Origin: Rhodococcus sp. 1168
GTDB lineage: Bacteria > Actinomycetota > Actinomycetes > Mycobacteriales > Mycobacteriaceae
DNA length: 64,000 nucleotides
Direction: 5' to 3'
NCBI RefSeq assembly: GCF_002091955.1
Contig: NZ_MKKY01000072.1
Location: 248,001-312,000, forward strand
Shown here: positions 1 to 8,959 of the stretch, one piece after another
How the letters are laid out: the number at the start of each line of letters is the position of its first letter
How positions within the stretch are numbered: the stretch's first letter is position 1
The notes under the pieces: model-generated
What the model was told of the DNA's origin: nothing
Seen by the model: the letters and a program-made list of their open reading frames with translations, nothing else
Databases searched by the model: none
Made by a program: the position numbers and the translations under genes

Positions 1-198
1 CCAGAACCACAGGAGCGCATCGAAAACGGGAACTGCGAGTACGAAAAGGCACCACCACACCTTGCCGTCACGGCGCGGATGCTCGGTGCGAAGTATCGAT
101 ACGCACGCAACTCACGCAAGCAGAAAACAAGCCAATACTGTTGCAGTCCAGGCCAAATGGAACGCCAGCGACAATGTGGGATTGATGTGGTCATTCAT
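1..198 (-). pseudogene. Small PLDc_N-like membrane protein gene split by an in-frame TGA (runs off the window)
   Basis: On the minus strand an ATG at 198 follows a strong ribosome binding site (GGAAGGAG, about ten bases upstream). It opens a frame that encodes a hydrophobic stretch and stops after 28 codons at a TGA (112-114). The same frame then continues without a stop to the window edge and encodes DGKVWW followed by the hydrophobic FVLAVPVF and LLWFW. That arrangement (one membrane segment, a basic loop with a DGKVWW-type motif, a second membrane segment) resembles the short two-helix PLDc_N/phospholipase-D N-terminal proteins common in actinobacteria. The TGA lies inside the first helix. 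The simplest reading is a nonsense-mutated gene. Alternatives are a sequencing error, or a real 28-residue peptide followed by an unrelated reading frame. The family call is inference from motif shape. Confidence 0.4.
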
Positions 199-269
199 CG
201 CTGACGTACTCCTTCCGACAAGTAGGTCGATGTGGACTGCCGCGTTGAGCAGCGCGCACAGGAAGAGGG

Positions 270-1394
270 CTAGTCGAACCCGCCGCCGCCGGCCGGAATG
301 GGAATCTTGACTACCCGGTCGTCGTTGGCGCCGGGGGCGTCGCCGTTCTTGTTGACGGTCCCCGCCCAGATCTGACCGTCCGGAGCCATTGCCGCGCCGT
401 TGAGTTGGCCGTATCGATCCTGAACGAGCAGTGTCGGAGCCGCGGTGACCGAGCCGGTGTCCTGATCGGTGGCGAGCACTGCCATCGCGCGGGCAGTGGT
501 CAGTGACACCGCCACGGTTCCGGGTCCGGCCGCGCATCCCGCGACGCCGGGGCGGTCGGGCCACGTCCAGACCGGCGAGATCACAGTACCGAGCGGATCG
601 ATGCGCTGCAGTCGATCCTCGACGGCTGTGCGATCGGTGACCCAGATGCTGCCCGTCGGATCCAGGCACACGTCTCCTGCTGTTCCGATTCCGCTGAGCG
701 CGACCTGAGGCGGGGGCTGCGTCGGCGACGGTGTGAGGGACTCGACACGTAGAAGCTTCCCGGCCAAAGACGCGGGATTGGTTGCCGCAGAAGGGTTTCC
801 CGCATCTCCGGTCAAGACGAGCAGTTGGTTCGGGCTGTAGAAGTCGAGGGCACCGCGATTGCCTTGGCTCCCTTTGGGAATGCCGGTGAGCACCGCCTTG
901 GGTGTGTCGCCGACTGCGATTCGTACGACGCGGTTGTCCGAACCGGTAGTGATGTAGGCGTAGATCAGCCCGTCCTCGGCGTAGGTGGGGGACAGGGCGA
1001 GATCGAGAAGTCCTCCGTCGCCTTGGGCATCGACGTCGATCTGTGCGATCTGGATTGGAGACTGCCCCGCAGTCACCTGCATGATCCGTCCTGTGCGACG
1101 CTCGGCCACCAAAGCGGACATCCCGCCCGGCAACACCACGAGACCCCCCGTCGAGTCCAAGCAAGTAGCGACGACGTTGGGGTCTGGATCCACGCAAGGC
1201 CCCGCTGGCGGCACCTGCCCGCCGGGCTGCGTCGAGGTCGGGGGTGCATCGGGATCCACCGGGTTTATCTCCGCCGCACCGAACGACGGTTCCGGGCTGA
1301 AGGGTGTCGACGCCGACTCGTCGAAGCGCGCGCATCCAGTTGCGATCACTGCCGTCACCGCAAGGATGGCTGCTGCAGTTCGGGTCGGCTTCAT
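270..1394 (-). CDS. lppZ: LppZ-like lipoprotein with a PQQ-dependent sugar dehydrogenase-type beta-propeller
   Basis: This is a 374-residue secreted lipoprotein. The chosen ATG at 1394 is directly followed by a signal peptide ending in the lipobox IATGC (Cys21); longer in-frame starts would bury that signal. After an acidic linker comes a propeller domain of the glucose/sorbosone dehydrogenase type, visible in GDGGLLDLALSP and LLVLTGDAGNP. In active soluble PQQ sugar dehydrogenases the segment before the second motif carries a catalytic His (H-x-G-G pattern). Here it reads GNRGALDF, so the His is missing and PQQ-dependent catalysis is doubtful. Length and position match M. tuberculosis LppZ, which also sits divergent from a DoxX gene. 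The protein is probably anchored on the outer face of the membrane. Its substrate is unknown. Confidence 0.82.
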   Translation of the reverse strand: MKPTRTAAAILAVTAVIATGCARFDESASTPFSPEPSFGAAEINPVDPDAPPTSTQPGGQVPPAGPCVDPDPNVVATCLDSTGGLVVLPGGMSALVAERRTGRIMQVTAGQSPIQIAQIDVDAQGDGGLLDLALSPTYAEDGLIYAYITTGSDNRVVRIAVGDTPKAVLTGIPKGSQGNRGALDFYSPNQLLVLTGDAGNPSAATNPASLAGKLLRVESLTPSPTQPPPQVALSGIGTAGDVCLDPTGSIWVTDRTAVEDRLQRIDPLGTVISPVWTWPDRPGVAGCAAGPGTVAVSLTTARAMAVLATDQDTGSVTAAPTLLVQDRYGQLNGAAMAPDGQIWAGTVNKNGDAPGANDDRVVKIPIPAGGGGFD

Positions 1395-1506
1395 CGTCTG
1401 AAGGGTACCCAAAAGCGAGAGGGCCATCGCGCGGCGTCCGCATTTGTGCCGCCGCGCGGAGTCGAATGAGCCTGGATCGGCGACGCGGCGATCTAGTGTT
1501 GAGCCT

Positions 1507-2520
1507 GTGACCGACAAGCCTCGTGACTCCGACGCATCCGACACCGGCTACGAACCGGCGCCGAGCCCGTACGACCAACCGACCGAACAGCTGACGCCGA
1601 CGACTCGGTCGACCCCGACCCCGCCGGCGTCATCCGCTGATTCCGGTAGCAGTGGATCGGCCAGCAGTGGATCGGCCAGCAGTGGATCGAACAGCAGCGG
1701 ATCGAACAGCAGTGGATCGAACAGCAGTGGATCGGATCGGATGCCGCGTACCGAAGAGGACCTGGACTTCGGCGAGCGCGGCTCCGGGTCGTACCCGACC
1801 GAGCAGATACCGTCGTTTCGGCCGTCCAAGTACGACGAGCCGATCGCCCCGGATTCGCGATACGGCGCCGGGTCTCACTCGGAGCAGCCGACGGAGTTCA
1901 TCGAAACACCGGCGGCCAAAACTCATAGGAGTGGTGTTGCCGAGGTGGCCGCGCCAGTCCCCGAGCCGATCACTCGGACCGAAACCGTCGAGATTCCTGC
2001 GCGAAGAGGAACGACAGATCTCGGTTTGCTCCTACTCAGGCTGGCGGTAGGCGGAATTTTTCTGGTCCACGGGCTGCAGAAGCTTATCGGCCTGTGGAAC
2101 GGTCCGGGTCTCGACGGTTTCCGCACACTTCTCGAGGACTCCGGCTACGAGCAGGCCAATCTCTTGGCCATCGCCGGCGCAATCGGTGAGACGGCAGGCG
2201 GTGCGCTATTGATCCTCGGCTTGGCGACGCCGTTCGCCGGGGCTGCGGTACTCGCTGTCGCCATCAACGCGTGGTGTTTCAAGCAGGCCGCAGAGCCTGG
2301 CCTCGCATTCTTCGCGCCGGACGGTGTGGAATACGAAACTTTGCTCGGTGTTGCAGCGGCGGCGATCATTTTGACCGGCCCGGGCAAGATCGCCCTCGAC
2401 GGTCGTCGAGGCTGGGCAACGCGTCCGCGCTTCGGTTCGTTCATCGCGCTCGTAGTCGGCATCGCAGGCGGCGTGTGCTTGTGGATTTTCCTGAACGGTG
2501 CCAACCCTCTGGTCCAGTAG
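1507..2520 (+). CDS. DoxX family membrane protein with a low-complexity N-terminal region
   Basis: This is a 337-residue protein. The GTG at 1507 (protein start MTDKPRDSD) is preferred over an in-frame ATG at 1444, which lies in a GC-rich stretch with no binding site. Residues 1-180 are hydrophilic, rich in Ser, Gly, Pro and Glu, and contain six SSGSA/SSGSN repeats. From about residue 185 a DoxX domain starts (LLLLRLAVGGIFLVHGLQKL) with four hydrophobic segments, including AGAIGETAGGALLILGLATP, and a further helix lies at the C-terminus. DoxX proteins are small membrane proteins linked to thiol and redox homeostasis; M. tuberculosis DoxX acts with SodA and SseA. The gene is divergent from the LppZ-like gene and ends at a bidirectional terminator shared with ilvD. 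The long cytoplasmic tail is a lineage-specific addition. Confidence 0.85.
   Translation: MTDKPRDSDASDTGYEPAPSPYDQPTEQLTPTTRSTPTPPASSADSGSSGSASSGSASSGSNSSGSNSSGSNSSGSDRMPRTEEDLDFGERGSGSYPTEQIPSFRPSKYDEPIAPDSRYGAGSHSEQPTEFIETPAAKTHRSGVAEVAAPVPEPITRTETVEIPARRGTTDLGLLLLRLAVGGIFLVHGLQKLIGLWNGPGLDGFRTLLEDSGYEQANLLAIAGAIGETAGGALLILGLATPFAGAAVLAVAINAWCFKQAAEPGLAFFAPDGVEYETLLGVAAAAIILTGPGKIALDGRRGWATRPRFGSFIALVVGIAGGVCLWIFLNGANPLVQ
1648..1737 (+). repeat. Six tandem 15-bp units in the DoxX gene
   Basis: Six consecutive 15-base units begin AGCAGTGGATCG and end GCC, GCC, AAC, AAC, AAC and GAT. One unit has AGCAGC. They stay in frame and encode SSGSA or SSGSN. Near-identity at synonymous positions suggests recent expansion by slippage or unequal recombination, so the copy number probably varies between strains. 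Confidence 0.9.
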
Positions 2521-2533
2521 ATTTTTCAACAGC

Positions 2534-2572
2534 GAAGGGCCCGGATGCGCATCGAGCGCAACCGGGCCCTTC
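2534..2572. terminator. Bidirectional terminator between doxX and ilvD
   Basis: The arms GAAGGGCCCGG (2534-2544) and CCGGGCCCTTC (2562-2572) are perfectly complementary. They lie between two convergent genes, with ATTTTT before the left arm and a GGTTTTT run shortly after the right arm, so the hairpin can serve both strands. Confidence 0.85.
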
Positions 2573-2588
2573 ACTGGTTTTTCAGTAC

Positions 2589-4430
2589 TCAGGGTACGTA
2601 TCGAACAGCACCCTTGTCGGCAGAAGTGGCCAGGGCTGCGTAGGCGCGCAATGCTGTGGTGACCGTTCGCTGCCGGTCCACCGGCTGCCAAGGCCGTTCG
2701 GACGCATTCATTTTCGCTCTTCGCTCTTCGAGAACCTCGGCGTCGACGAGTATTTCCAGTGTGCGCGTAGGGACGTCGATGCGTACCTGGTCCCCATCTC
2801 GAACCAATCCGATGACGCCTCCGGCCGCTGCCTCCGGCGAGATGTGTCCGATGGACAATCCGGATGTTCCGCCGGAGAATCTTCCGTCGGTGATCAAGGC
2901 GCAGACCTTGCCGAGGCCGGCTCCCTTCAGGAATGCGGTCGGGTGCAGCATCTCCTGCATTCCCGGGCCGCCCTTGGGGCCTTCGTAACGTACGACGAGG
3001 ACATCTCCTGGCTTGATCTTCTTCTGGAGGATCGCCGAGACCGCCTCTTCCTGCGACTCCACGACCAGCGCCGGGCCCTGGAAGGTAAACAGTTCTTCGT
3101 CGATTCCCGCCGTTTTCAGGATTGCGCCGTCGAGGGCGACATTTCCACGTAGGACCACCAGACCGCCCTCGACGGTGTAAGCGTGTTCCTTGTCACGAAT
3201 ACATCCTCCGGCCGCGTCGGTATCGAGCGAAGACCAGCGGTTGTCGGTCGAGAACGGTTCCACGGTGCGTACTCCACCCGGCGCGGCGTGGAACAACTCG
3301 ATCGCCTCGTCCGAGGCGACACCCGAACGAATGTCCCAGGTGTCGAGCCACTCTTCGAAACTCTTGGTGTGGACGGTGGATACATCGGTTTCCAGCAGTC
3401 CGGCACGTCGCAGTTCGCCGAGCAACGCCGGAATTCCGCCCGCCCGGTGCACGTCTTCCATGTGGTAATCCGAGTTGGGGGAGACCTTTGCCAGACAAGG
3501 CACCTTGCGGCTGATGTCGTCGATGGTGTCCAGATCGAAGTCGACCTCGCCTTCCTGCGCAGCAGCGAGCGTATGCAGAACGGTGTTGGTCGACCCGCCC
3601 ATCGCGACGTCGAGAGCCATCGCGTTTCGGAAAGCCGCCGGAGTGGCGATGTTGCGGGGTAGGACCGAGGAGTCCTCGTCGCGGTAATACTTCAGCGCTG
3701 CTTCGACGATGGTGGTTCCGGCACGGGTGAACAGCGTGCGCCGCGCCGAATGCGTGGCCAGCGTCGAGCCGTTTCCGGGCAGAGCGAGGCCGAGCGCCTC
3801 GGTGAGGCAGTTCATCGAATTGGCAGTGAACATCCCCGAGCAGGATCCACAGGTCGGGCAAGCGCTGCGCTCGATCTCGTCGAGGCCGTCCTCGGACACA
3901 GCATCGTTGGCCGATGCCGAGATAGCGGTGATCAGGTCCGTCGGAGCTTGCGCGACGCCATCGACGACGACGGCCTTTCCTGCTTCCATCGGCCCGCCGG
4001 AGACGAAGACTGCTGGAATGTTGAGGCGCATGGCGGCATTGAGCATTCCAGGGGTGATCTTGTCGCAGTTCGAGATGCAGACGAGTGCGTCGGCGGTGTG
4101 CGCATTCGCCATGTACTCGACGGAGTCGGCGATGATCTCGCGGCTGGGCAGCGAATACAGCATGCCGCCGTGACCCATCGCGATTCCGTCGTCGACGGCG
4201 ATGGTGTGAAATTCACGGGGCACTCCGCCTGCGGCACGGATGGCGTCCGCGACGATCTCACCGACGTTCTTCAGATGGACGTGGCCGGGCACGAACTGCG
4301 TGTAGGAATTGGCGATCGCCACGATCGGTTTGCCGAAGTCGGAGTCCGTCATTCCTGTTGCGCGCCACAGCGAGCGAGCGCCCGCAGCGTTGCGTCCGAC
4401 AGTGGTTACTCGTGACCGTAGCGGGGGCAT
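2589..4430 (-). CDS. ilvD: Dihydroxy-acid dehydratase
   Basis: IlvD (613 residues, the usual length of the E. coli-type enzyme) dehydrates 2,3-dihydroxy-isovalerate and 2,3-dihydroxy-3-methylvalerate, the third step of valine and isoleucine synthesis. Visible family motifs are [13 protein letters not shown] (about residue 41), [12 protein letters not shown] (79-90), [10 protein letters not shown] with cluster ligand Cys122, and [19 protein letters not shown] (191-209) with further Fe-S cysteines. The C-terminal part carries [20 protein letters not shown], a conserved active-site region. The start at 4430 has GAGGAA just upstream. It follows the CFP-6-like gene on the same strand and faces away from ilvBNC, so it is transcribed separately from the attenuated ilv operon. 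Confidence 0.97.
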   Translation of the reverse strand: MPPLRSRVTTVGRNAAGARSLWRATGMTDSDFGKPIVAIANSYTQFVPGHVHLKNVGEIVADAIRAAGGVPREFHTIAVDDGIAMGHGGMLYSLPSREIIADSVEYMANAHTADALVCISNCDKITPGMLNAAMRLNIPAVFVSGGPMEAGKAVVVDGVAQAPTDLITAISASANDAVSEDGLDEIERSACPTCGSCSGMFTANSMNCLTEALGLALPGNGSTLATHSARRTLFTRAGTTIVEAALKYYRDEDSSVLPRNIATPAAFRNAMALDVAMGGSTNTVLHTLAAAQEGEVDFDLDTIDDISRKVPCLAKVSPNSDYHMEDVHRAGGIPALLGELRRAGLLETDVSTVHTKSFEEWLDTWDIRSGVASDEAIELFHAAPGGVRTVEPFSTDNRWSSLDTDAAGGCIRDKEHAYTVEGGLVVLRGNVALDGAILKTAGIDEELFTFQGPALVVESQEEAVSAILQKKIKPGDVLVVRYEGPKGGPGMQEMLHPTAFLKGAGLGKVCALITDGRFSGGTSGLSIGHISPEAAAGGVIGLVRDGDQVRIDVPTRTLEILVDAEVLEERRAKMNASERPWQPVDRQRTVTTALRAYAALATSADKGAVRYVP

Positions 4431-4486
4431 GTCTTCGATTCCTCAATCTCGGAGCGGTTTATCGCGCCGTCGAGATTACTCCCGTG

Positions 4487-4990
4487 CTAGGAGGGGTCAG
4501 TCTCTGGAGCGATGTCCGGGGCTTGGTCGGGATCCTGGGCATCGCTCGCGGCATCGGCTCGGGCCGAGGCATAGGGGTCGGTGATTCGACCACCGCTCGC
4601 GGCCGCCAACTGGGGTAGCCGATCGAACCGGACGAGGGGTAGTGACTTCTCGGTCTTGTCGGTCAGGACAACGCGTGCCCAGCGCCGGTCGGGAAAGTGG
4701 ATTCCTCGAACTCGGTCCCATTCGATGAACTCCGAACCCACGATCCGACGCACCGCGAGGCCTTGCTCGCTTACGGTCGTGCGGACTCGGAGGACCCAGA
4801 TGGCTACCGCGATGGGCACGAGGAACAGCCAGCCCAACGCGGCCGGCCAACTCGCGGCCGGGAACGACACGCCGAACAGAAGAAGGACAACGCCCACCAA
4901 CGCGAGCTTGGGGAGTCGGATGACCTGCGGAGACGGATCAGGGGTGTGGGATGATGAGTCCGGTGGTTCGGACTGCTGCGAGGATGACAC
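4487..4990 (-). CDS. PH-domain membrane-associated protein, CFP-6-like
   Basis: This is a 167-residue protein taken from a GTG at 4990 (protein MSSSQQSEPPDS). After a polar N-terminus, residues 25-60 hold two hydrophobic segments (LALVGVVLLLFGV and GWLFLVPIAVAIWVL). They are followed by a bacterial PH-like domain (VRTTVSEQGLAVRRIVGSEFIEWDRVRGI) with the typical end LPLVRFDRLPQLAAA. This order and the neighbours match the M. tuberculosis 'low molecular weight protein antigen 6' family, whose function is unknown. The gene diverges from the ilvB leader, and the two promoters share fewer than 80 bases. The start codon is the least certain point, since no strong ribosome binding site is visible. 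Confidence 0.8.
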   Translation of the reverse strand: MSSSQQSEPPDSSSHTPDPSPQVIRLPKLALVGVVLLLFGVSFPAASWPAALGWLFLVPIAVAIWVLRVRTTVSEQGLAVRRIVGSEFIEWDRVRGIHFPDRRWARVVLTDKTEKSLPLVRFDRLPQLAAASGGRITDPYASARADAASDAQDPDQAPDIAPETDPS

Positions 4991-5024
4991 CCCTTCATCT
5001 TCGCATTGCAACTGCGCGATCTCA

Positions 5025-5030
5025 CATAAT
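5025..5030 (+). promoter_or_regulatory. Possible -10 element for the ilvBNC leader transcript
   Basis: CATAAT (5025-5030) resembles a -10 hexamer and would place transcription start near 5037, about 27 bases before the leader peptide ATG. A TTGCAA at 5006 is too close to be a standard -35, so support rests on position and the -10 match only. Confidence 0.35.
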
Positions 5031-5063
5031 GGGATTGCGTCGTGACGAGTTTGACTCTTCCCT

Positions 5064-5135
5064 ATGCGCGCGCCTACCGTCGAGCACGTGAAGCGGAATT
5101 GGATACTCGTAATCGGCTGGCGCGTCAACGCCTGA
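5064..5135 (+). CDS. ilv operon leader peptide (attenuator peptide)
   Basis: This is a 23-codon open frame, [20 protein letters not shown] followed by VNA and a stop. Codons 13-18 read Trp-Ile-Leu-Val-Ile-Gly, a run containing all three branched-chain amino acids that the downstream operon makes. The frame ends 30 bases before an intrinsic terminator hairpin and 110 bases before ilvB. A stalled ribosome at the Ile-Leu-Val-Ile codons would cover the left side of the hairpin at 5115-5138. This is the expected architecture of amino-acid-responsive attenuation, known for ilvBNC in Corynebacterium. No clear Shine-Dalgarno precedes the ATG, so initiation may be weak or nearly leaderless. Confidence 0.8.
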   Translation: MRAPTVEHVKRNWILVIGWRVNA

Positions 5136-5138
5136 GCC
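5115..5138 (+). promoter_or_regulatory. Pause-type hairpin overlapping the end of the ilv leader peptide
   Basis: GGCTGGCG (5115-5122) pairs with CGCC (5129-5132) and AGCC (5135-5138), with a six-base loop and a two-base bulge. It begins right after the Ile-Leu-Val-Ile codons and includes the stop codon, the position of the 1:2 pause hairpin in classical attenuators. The pairing is visible; the role is inferred. Confidence 0.5.
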
Positions 5139-5165
5139 GGTTGTTCAAACTCGCATCGACGCGCC

Positions 5166-5199
5166 ACCCTCGTACAGCTACTGCTGACGGGGGTTTTTT
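5166..5199 (+). terminator. Attenuator terminator upstream of ilvB
   Basis: ACCCTCG (5166-5172) pairs with CGGGGGT (5188-5194), and inside it CAGC (5175-5178) pairs with GCTG (5183-5186) across a TACT loop. A run of six T follows at 5194-5199. It is a complete Rho-independent terminator lying between the leader peptide and ilvB, where it can stop transcription before the operon when branched-chain amino acids are plentiful. Confidence 0.85.
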
Positions 5200-5245
5200 C
5201 TTGCCCAGAGATCGCCCAGAACTCGAAAATCCTGAGGAAGCAGCA

Positions 5246-7195
5246 GTGAGCGCACCAACCGCACGCCCAGGGCCCACGACTCGTAAGTCGGGCACAGTCA
5301 ACAGCTCGTCGACGTCCGAAACGCCGACGGCCGGACCCATCGACGGATCGCGTCGTCACATCGCGCCCGAGAAGGTGACCGGCGCACAGTCCGTCGTCCG
5401 AGCGCTCGAAGAACTCGACGTCGACACTGTCTTCGGCATTCCGGGAGGAGCGGTACTGCCCGTATACGACCCACTCTTCGATTCGAAGAAGGTTCGACAC
5501 GTCCTGGTTCGCCATGAGCAAGGCGCCGGACATGCCGCGACCGGTTATGCGCAAGCCACCGGCCGTGTCGGCGTGTGCATGGCGACCTCCGGCCCCGGAG
5601 CGACCAACCTTGTCACTCCGCTCGCCGACGCGCAGATGGACTCGGTCCCGATCGTTGCGATCACCGGTCAGGTCGCCCGGTCTCTCATCGGTACCGATGG
5701 TTTCCAGGAAGCCGACATCTCGGGCATCACGATGCCGGTGACCAAGCACAACTTCTTGATCACCGACGGCGCCGACATCCCCCGCATCATGGCCGAGGCG
5801 TTCTATCTCGCTGCCTCGGGACGTCCCGGTGCTGTGCTCGTCGATATCCCGAAAGACGTGCTCCAGGCGCAGACCACCTTCTCGTGGCCGCCGGAGATGC
5901 GTCTGCCCGGCTACCGACCGGTCACCAAGCCGCACGGGAAGCAGGTTCGCGAGGCGGCACGCTACATCGCTGACGCCAAGCAGCCGGTCCTCTACGTCGG
6001 CGGCGGCGTCATCAAGTCCAACAGCTCCGCCGAACTGCTCGAGCTCGCCGAGCTGACCGGGATCCCCGTCGTCACGACGCTCATGGCCAGGGGAGCGTTC
6101 CCGGACAGCCATCAGCTCAATCTCGGTATGCCCGGAATGCACGGGACAGTCGCTGCCGTCGCTGCGCTGCAGCGCAGCGATCTACTCATCACTCTCGGCG
6201 CGCGCTTCGACGACCGCGTCACCGGGCAGTTGTCCACGTTCGCCACCAACGCGAAGGTCATCCACGCCGACATCGATCCGGCCGAGATCGGTAAGAACCG
6301 CTACGCCGACGTCCCGATCGTGGGCGACTGCAAAGAGGTCATCACCGAACTCATCGAGGCCATCCGCGCGGACCTGGCGACCGGAACCACACTGGATCTC
6401 GCCGACTGGTGGGTCTATCTCGATGACATCCGCAAGACTTACCCGTTGAGCTACGACCGTCCGAGCGACGGCGCGATGTCGCCTGAGTTCGTCATCTCCT
6501 CGGTCGGTAAGTTCGCCGGACCGGATGCGATCTACTGTGCAGGAGTGGGCCAGCATCAGATGTGGGCTGCCCAGTTCATCAAGTACGAGAAGCCGCGCAC
6601 GTGGCTGAACTCTGGTGGACTCGGAACCATGGGTTACGCGGTGCCCGCCGCGATGGGCGCCAAGATGGGATTGCCCGACGCCGAGGTGTGGGCGATCGAC
6701 GGTGACGGCTGCTTCCAGATGACCAATCAGGAACTCGCTACCTGCGCAGTCGAAGGCATCCCCATCAAGGTTGCGGTCATCAACAACGGCAACCTGGGCA
6801 TGGTGCGCCAGTGGCAGACCTTGTTCTACGAGGAGCGGTACTCCAACACGAACCTGGGTACGCACGGCGCCAAGCGCATCCCGGACTTCGTCATGCTCGC
6901 CGAAGCGCTTGGGTGTGTCGGACTGCGGTGCGAGCGGGAAGAGGATGTCGAGGACGTGATCGCACAGGCCCGCGCGATCAACGACCGTCCAGTTGTCATC
7001 GACTTCATCGTCGGTGCCGACGCGCAGGTGTGGCCGATGGTCGCCGCCGGCACCGGAAACGACGAGATCATGGCGGCCCGCGGAATCCGGCCGCTGTTCG
7101 ACGACGACGAGGCTGCAGGCGCTGAGCCTGCTGTGATCGAAGAAGCTATGGCACGCGAACAGGCGCACGGCGAAGCGAAAGGCACCGACAAGTGA
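5246..7195 (+). CDS. ilvB: Acetolactate synthase, catalytic subunit
   Basis: IlvB (649 residues) condenses two pyruvates to acetolactate, or pyruvate and 2-oxobutyrate to acetohydroxybutyrate, using thiamine diphosphate, Mg2+ and FAD. The GTG at 5246 has GAGGAAG upstream. An in-frame GTG at 5042 would translate through the attenuator and is rejected. A variable N-terminal 40 residues precede the ThDP Pyr domain, with the catalytic Glu in [10 protein letters not shown] (about residue 91), a central FAD domain, and the PP domain with the ThDP motif [14 protein letters not shown] near residue 485 ending in [12 protein letters not shown]. The C-terminal tail is acidic. It overlaps ilvN by four bases (GTGA), which points to coupled translation of the two subunits. 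Confidence 0.97.
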   Translation: MSAPTARPGPTTRKSGTVNSSSTSETPTAGPIDGSRRHIAPEKVTGAQSVVRALEELDVDTVFGIPGGAVLPVYDPLFDSKKVRHVLVRHEQGAGHAATGYAQATGRVGVCMATSGPGATNLVTPLADAQMDSVPIVAITGQVARSLIGTDGFQEADISGITMPVTKHNFLITDGADIPRIMAEAFYLAASGRPGAVLVDIPKDVLQAQTTFSWPPEMRLPGYRPVTKPHGKQVREAARYIADAKQPVLYVGGGVIKSNSSAELLELAELTGIPVVTTLMARGAFPDSHQLNLGMPGMHGTVAAVAALQRSDLLITLGARFDDRVTGQLSTFATNAKVIHADIDPAEIGKNRYADVPIVGDCKEVITELIEAIRADLATGTTLDLADWWVYLDDIRKTYPLSYDRPSDGAMSPEFVISSVGKFAGPDAIYCAGVGQHQMWAAQFIKYEKPRTWLNSGGLGTMGYAVPAAMGAKMGLPDAEVWAIDGDGCFQMTNQELATCAVEGIPIKVAVINNGNLGMVRQWQTLFYEERYSNTNLGTHGAKRIPDFVMLAEALGCVGLRCEREEDVEDVIAQARAINDRPVVIDFIVGADAQVWPMVAAGTGNDEIMAARGIRPLFDDDEAAGAEPAVIEEAMAREQAHGEAKGTDK

Positions 7196-7695
7196 GCACG
7201 AGCCATACCCTCAGCGTTCTCGTCGAGGACAAGCCAGGCGTCCTCGCCCGAGTTGCGGCATTGTTCTCGCGACGTGGATTCAACATCTCCTCGCTCGCCG
7301 TGGGTGGGACGGAGATTCCCGAGATTTCGCGGATGACGATCGTGGTCACTGTCGACGAGTTCCCGCTGGAGCAGGTGACCAAGCAGCTCAACAAGCTCAT
7401 CAACGTCATCAAGATCGTCGAGCAGGACGACGATTCTTCGGTGGCCCGCGAACTCGTACTGATCAAGGTGCGAGCGGATTCGAGCGTGCGCAGCGAAGTC
7501 ATCGAGACCGTGAACCTGTTTCGTGCCAAGGTTATCGACGTGTCGCCCGAGGCAGTCACGGTCGAAGCAACGGGTACGAGGTCGAAACTCGATGCGTTGC
7601 TCAAGATGTTGGACCCCTATGGAATTCGAGAAATAGTCCAGTCGGGAGTCGTTGCCGTCGGACGTGGACCGAAATCGATCACCGCGTCGCGCTAG
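7192..7695 (+). CDS. ilvN: Acetolactate synthase, small regulatory subunit
   Basis: IlvN (167 residues) activates IlvB and confers feedback inhibition by valine. The N-terminal ACT domain is plain in [20 protein letters not shown] and [13 protein letters not shown] (residues 5-35), the ligand-binding signature of the family. A second ACT-like domain fills the C-terminal half. The GTG start overlaps the ilvB stop codon. ilvC follows 50 bases later on the same strand, completing ilvBNC. Confidence 0.97.
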   Translation: MSTSHTLSVLVEDKPGVLARVAALFSRRGFNISSLAVGGTEIPEISRMTIVVTVDEFPLEQVTKQLNKLINVIKIVEQDDDSSVARELVLIKVRADSSVRSEVIETVNLFRAKVIDVSPEAVTVEATGTRSKLDALLKMLDPYGIREIVQSGVVAVGRGPKSITASR

Positions 7696-7742
7696 CGACC
7701 GCAGTGACGTACAAGCGTAAAACCCAAGAGGAAAGGTAGTAA

Positions 7743-8759
<1,017 letters not shown>

Positions 8760-8795
8760 TCGCAGCCGAATTCGTTCGGTAGTACCTGCTTGACG

Positions 8796-8840
8796 AGAGG
8801 GGCGCCCCACACACTGACCAGTGTGTGAGGGTGCCCTTCT
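8796..8840 (+). terminator. Hairpin terminator after ilvC
   Basis: A long stem pairs 8796-8807 with 8829-8840 (two G-U pairs) and continues as CACACACTG (8808-8816) with CAGTGTGTG (8819-8827), with a single bulged A and a two-base loop. It has no clear T tract, so it is a likely but not textbook terminator separating ilvBNC from serA. Confidence 0.65.
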
Positions 8841-8959
8841 GCCCGGGTCGTGAGGGCGACACCGATGCGCCCCACCTCGGCATCTAAACTTGTGCCGCAC
8901 CACGCCATTCTTCATTCCGATCGACAGCATCATTTCCGATGACATAGGGAGTTCTTCAC

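Noticed and set aside
112-1578. 488-codon open frame on the minus strand
   Set aside because: It is an Arg-rich shadow of the LppZ-like gene in another frame; only its last part (after 270) reflects a real reading frame, treated as the small membrane gene.
5042-5245. Upstream GTG extension of ilvB
   Set aside because: It would translate through the attenuator hairpin and adds Arg-rich residues unlike IlvB; the leader peptide in another frame explains the conserved-looking region.
4991-5245. T-box riboswitch upstream of ilvB
   Set aside because: No T-box bulge sequence or specifier-loop structure is recognisable, and a leader peptide with a terminator explains the region better.
4487-6142. 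551-codon minus-strand frame running antisense through ilvB
   Set aside because: Only the C-terminal part (from 4990) resembles a protein family. The rest is antisense to ilvB and the leader and has no recognisable content.
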